64,000 nucleotides of DNA from assembly GCA_965217565.1 (NCBI GenBank), contig CBDCIS010000008.1, positions 62,001 to 126,000 of the forward strand. The letters are read 5' to 3'. The stretch comes from CBDCIS01 sp965217565 (lineage in GTDB: Bacteria > Chloroflexota > Dehalococcoidia > Lucifugimonadales > CATOSD01). The position numbers and the translations under genes were made by a program. Shown here piece by piece: positions 60,703-64,000 of this stretch; position 1 is the first letter of the stretch; each line of letters begins with the position of its first letter. The notes beneath the pieces were generated by a model. It saw nothing but the letters and a program-made list of their open reading frames with translations, had not been told where the DNA came from and did not search any database.

Positions 60703-61110
60703 ATGAAACGCAAAGCATACCCCAGTGACCTGACTGATGAACAGTGGAAGATGCTCGCTCCGCTACTCCCGGCAGCCAAAACTGGGGGAAGGCCACGTAC
60801 TGTAGACCTGCGGGAAGTCGTCAACGGCATTCTATACGTTCTGCGCAACGGTTGCACGTGGCGAGCCATGCCGCATGACCTCCCGCCTTGGGGTACTGTA
60901 TGGTGGTATTTTCGGGAGTGGAGAGAGGATGGTACATGGGAACGAGCCAATGACGCTCTCCGAGTCAAGGTCCGGCAGGCCGAGGGGAGGAACCCGACAC
61001 CTAGCGCTGCTATCATAGACAGCCAGTCGGTCAAGACTACGGAAAAAGGGGGCCTCGTGGCTATGACGCTGGCAAGAAGGTCAACGGTCGAAAGCGACAT
61101 ATCATTGTAG
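60703..61110 (+). CDS. IS5-family transposase, ORF A (copy 3)
   Basis: 135 aa, identical to ORF A of copy 1. Confidence 0.9.
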   Translation: MKRKAYPSDLTDEQWKMLAPLLPAAKTGGRPRTVDLREVVNGILYVLRNGCTWRAMPHDLPPWGTVWWYFREWREDGTWERANDALRVKVRQAEGRNPTPSAAIIDSQSVKTTEKGGLVAMTLARRSTVESDISL

Positions 61111-61115
61111 ATACC

Positions 61116-61373
61116 ATGGGGTTGCTGCTGGCGGTGGTGGTGCATCCTGCCAATATCCAGGATAGGGATGGGGCGAAGCTGGTCATCGATAAATTGATAG
61201 GGAGGTTTCCCCGCATGAGGTTGGTCTGGGCCGATGCTGGCTATGCTGGAAAGCTGGTCGAGTGGGTCTGGGCCCTGACAGGCTGGGCACTCGAGATTGT
61301 CAAGCGCCCCAGGGACAGCCACCGTTTTCAAGTGCTGCCGCGAAGATGGGTGGTCGAACGAACATTCGCGTGA
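61116..61373 (+). pseudogene. IS5-family transposase, ORF B truncated by nonsense codon (copy 3)
   Basis: 85 aa ending at 'VERTFA'; the Trp codon after it in copies 1 and 2 is TGA. The DDE Glu is retained but the C-terminal 38 residues are lost. Confidence 0.88.
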
Positions 61374-61847
61374 CTCAGCAGGTGCCGTCGGATGAGCAAG
61401 GACTACGAAGCTCTGTCCGATACAACCGAGGCGTGGACCCATATAGCTATGATTCATCTCATGCTCCGACGCTTAGCACCAACCTAATTTGAACTTCTCA
61501 CACACCCTCTTACATGCCAGACGACCGAGCATCGCCTTAGAGTGCGTCTGGACTGTCGCTTCTCGAATCCCTTCAGGCCGGGCACAATAGAGAGGCCCAC
61601 GTCGGCCGACACAGCAAAACCAGCCAGCATGAACAACCTCCATAAACGCTGCAATGCCGCTCTGACGCGTCCTGTTACGCTCGGCACGCTGGTCGTGTCG
61701 TCGCGATACTCCTGCCGGACATGCGCACGGCCCACAGCACAGCCGTGGGCGAAGCGTTGGCGGCGCCAGTCCGTTGTAGGAGGTAGCCCGAAATCCCCGC
61801 GTATCGCGTTCACCAGCGGCCAGTAGTCCTGCTCGTAGAAGTCGCGG

Positions 61848-62150
61848 ACGAAGCGGGAGCGGCAGCGTTACGCTCTTCGGATGGAGCCGATGTTCGGACA
61901 GATCAAGTTTGGCCGGGGCTTCCGACAGTTCCTGCTGCGGGGTTTGGAGAAGGTGAACGGCGAGTGGCTGCTCATCTGCACCGGCCACAACCTGCTCAAG
62001 CTGTTCCGGTTTGGGGTCATGCTGCCCGTCAAGACATCGGTCAAAGGCCCTGCCGAAAGCATCAGCCACCCTACCGGGGGCGGGGTCAGATCGATATTCG
62101 GGACACTATCGGGACGTGAGTGTCTGCAACCGACAGGATTAGTTGTCACC
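61848..62150 (+). pseudogene. C-terminal remnant of an IS1182-type DDE transposase
   Basis: Frame around 61881 reads 'RRMEPMFGQIKFGRGFRQFLLRGLEKVNGEW', the end of IS1182-type transposases. The N-terminal part is not present. The rest of 61510-62520 holds only short frames, including an unrecognised minus-strand one at 61484-61813. Confidence 0.55.
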
Positions 62151-62523
62151 CATTGATCTTGGCTCACTGGCAGAACCGACTATCGGATACTCGGACGAGC
62201 TGCTAGGACATCTCTGAGCACGGTGGGGTTCTGCACCACGTGTCCAGCCAGAACGCCTCAATTTCTTTACTCAGTATAAGCCGACACACGGTGTTGTATT
62301 GGCCTGAGCAGGTCGTTGGCGGCGGCTATGATGATCGTGTATGACCTTGTGATACCACCCCAGAGTCCCACCACGAGTCCCACAGGCCTGCAATGGCGAA
62401 GGGTCCTCTTGACCTCATCACAACCCGCATGGATCGTCCTGCCTGCCGATCCCTTCCCACTGCTTGTCGGACTGACGTAGTTGGTGGTACAACTATTGGG
62501 GGCAGGTCACCTACGGCTCATAA

Positions 62524-63759
62524 GTGTATATTCCTGCCACCCGGATTAAGGGGTATGGATTGGGTATAGACGCGCTAACGCACCGGGACGACGGTTCCAA
62601 AGTCGCGATTCCCGCTACCCCCGATGGTTGGCAGCAGTGGGTAAGCGCAGGTAGAACGTGGAACTGGATGCTAGACGACCCGCTCATAGACTGGCTGCAA
62701 CGGTACGGCAAAAGCCACGGTTACCTGCCAAAGCAAGAATTGGTCAGCTATAACAAGAACCTCGATTTCCTTCACTTTATTTTCGATAAAGGAAGAGAAT
62801 TCGAGGCTGGCATACTCCGGCTGCTTCAAGAGCAGTATGATGTGACCACCATCGCCCGGGACTATCGGGAGATCAGCAGACTGGATAAGGCTGAAGAGAC
62901 CTTTGAAGCGATGGGCCGGGGTGTGCCCGTCATCTACCAGGCCGTACTATGGGACGCCCACAACATGAACTACGGCTCGCCCGATTTCCTGGTGCGAAGC
63001 GATGTCCTGCGCTGCCTGTTCCCGGAGTCCATTTCGGAACAGGAGGCGGAAACGTCCGCGACCGACCTGGAAGCGGATGACTGGCACTACCTTGTAGTGG
63101 ACGCCAAGTTTACGACACTACACCTGAGCGCCAGCGGCGCCGAGCTTGCCAATGGGGGCACCGCGCCGGCTTACAAGGCGCAGTTGTATATCTACAACCG
63201 GATGCTGGGACGCCTGCAGGGTTTCGAGCCGCCGGAATCGTATCTGCTGGGCCGCGGCTGGCAGCAGAGGCAAAGTGGGGGCACCTACCGCGGCTCCAAC
63301 GCGATGGAACGGTTGGGGCCAGTTCCCCAAAATGGAACTGTCGCCAACGGAGTTCCCATCGCAGACGCCGTGGAAGAAGCCCTTCGCTGGGTGCGCCGGG
63401 TTCGCATCGAGGGCAAAGACTGGCAGCTTCTCCCGAAGCCGTCAGTGCCAGAGCTTTATCCCAATATGAGCAATGCCGACGACGCCGACATGATGTTGGA
63501 AAACACACCTGCCGAGTTGGAAGCCGGCGTCGAGGAAGATGAACCTGCTAGCCAGTGGGTCGGCGTCAAGAAGTGGCTGGCGGGCGAGCTGAAAGAGCTG
63601 ACCCAGTTGTGGCAAGTGGGCGTCGGTAGGCGCAAACAGGCCCACGCCGGCGGATGGCACCGTTGGGACGACCCCGGCCTGACGACTGATGTGGTGGGTG
63701 TTGGCGGCCCCAAAACCGGACCGGTTTCTTGGGCAAATACTGGCAGTCAACACCGATGA
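62524..63759 (+). pseudogene. RecB-like nuclease, 5' part, frameshifted
   Basis: 411-aa frame starting at GTG encodes a PD-(D/E)XK-type nuclease similar to TM0106-family RecB-like proteins: 'GSPDFLVRSDVL', 'YLVVDAKF' and 'YKAQLYIYNR' form the likely core (about 150-235), then 'KELTQLWQVGVGRRKQAH' and 'GWHRWDDPGLT'. The frame breaks near 63720 and a second frame continues to the window end. One inserted base would explain it. Either a true pseudogene or a sequence error. Confidence 0.6.
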
Positions 63760-64000
63760 CGGTTCACCGGTTCGCCCTTTGAGAATCGAGAAGACCAGAA
63801 GCGAATGGCACGCGAGGCCCGGCGTCGAGTTCTACGTGGACTTCGAGTATTGCAGCGACTTGAACGATGACTTTTCCAGACTGCCCGAAAAGGGTGGGCA
63901 GCCGCTCATCTTTATGATTGGTTGCGGCCACCTGGAAAAGGGAGACTGGCAGTTCAAGTCGCTGGTTGCCCATTGCCTGACCGAGGACGAGGAACTACGC
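63728..64000 (+). pseudogene. RecB-like nuclease, 3' part (RNase H-like), cut by window end
   Basis: The +1 frame reads 'FLGQILAVN...VEFYVDFEYCSDL', where Asp and Glu of 'DFE' fit an exonuclease/RNase H-like domain seen after the nuclease domain in this family. The gene continues beyond the window. Confidence 0.55.

Larger units (their letters stand above)
60661..61509 (+). mobile_element. IS5-family insertion sequence, copy 3 (nonsense mutant)
   Basis: 849 bp with the same inverted repeats and a TTA target duplication on both sides. It differs from copy 1 by a TGG-to-TGA change in ORF B at 61371-61373. Confidence 0.92.

Noticed and set aside
61484..61813. 109-codon minus-strand frame beside IS copy 3
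   Set aside because: Not recognisable, no ribosome binding site seen, and its 3' end runs into IS copy 3; kept only as a note.

Overview
The window looks like a chromosomal segment of a high-GC Chloroflexota bacterium, probably near Dehalococcoidia/SAR202. The taxonomic clues are secreted lipoproteins with TPTNTP-type linkers, two CaiB/BaiF CoA-transferases, two thiolase-like plus OB-fold (DUF35) pairs, several SDRs, many TTG/GTG starts and a PaREP1-type protein cluster. This placement is inference from gene content; no rRNA is present.

Layout. 0.1-3.1 kb: large secreted metzincin-like lipoprotein. 3.2-13 kb: acyl-CoA-type accessory metabolism (crotonase, two CoA-transferases, SDR, alpha/beta hydrolase, CoxE-like VWA protein, OB-fold/thiolase-like pair) interrupted by PaREP1/HEPN-like genes. 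13.2-21.2 kb: a TumE-type toxin-antitoxin pair, AlaX, aminotransferase, BtuF-like protein, Lon-N protein, orphan molybdate-type ABC ATPase, endonuclease III relative, pyrF, DUF951 and a bifunctional nuclease. 21.4-29.0 kb: complete F-type ATP synthase operon. 29.1-34.6 kb: M28 peptidase lipoprotein, rex, PLP histidine decarboxylase with a tandem-ACT protein, and a Fic protein behind a duplicated AT-rich control region. 34.7-39.8 kb: P1 peptidase, DUF2520, panB, panC, surE, NIPSNAP. 40.2-41.8 kb: second thiolase-like/OB-fold pair. 42.9-46.5 kb: rpsO-pnp-dapB on the minus strand. 47-54.3 kb: VOC, DinB-like, FIST, two SDRs, Mug-type glycosylase, ThpR, zinc-ribbon, sortase. 54.3-64 kb: accessory zone with LysR, IS remnants, a tRNA-Ala(GGC), recN and a frameshifted RecB-like nuclease cut by the window edge.

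The strongest regulatory signal is a perfect Rex half-site pair (TTGTG-N8-CACAA) centred on the -10 box of the ATP synthase promoter. A 9/10 match lies upstream of rex, which sits just beyond the ATP synthase operon. Together they suggest redox (NADH/NAD+) control of ATP synthase.

The window is rich in small repeats: three almost identical 849-bp IS5-family copies, MITE-like elements with inverted ends, three families of short intergenic palindromes (several inside the ATP synthase operon), and TCAGT-rich spacers just after many stop codons. Several enzymes in the metabolic clusters lack the catalytic residues of their families (crotonase, thiolase-like proteins, two SDRs), so their chemistry probably differs from default annotation.
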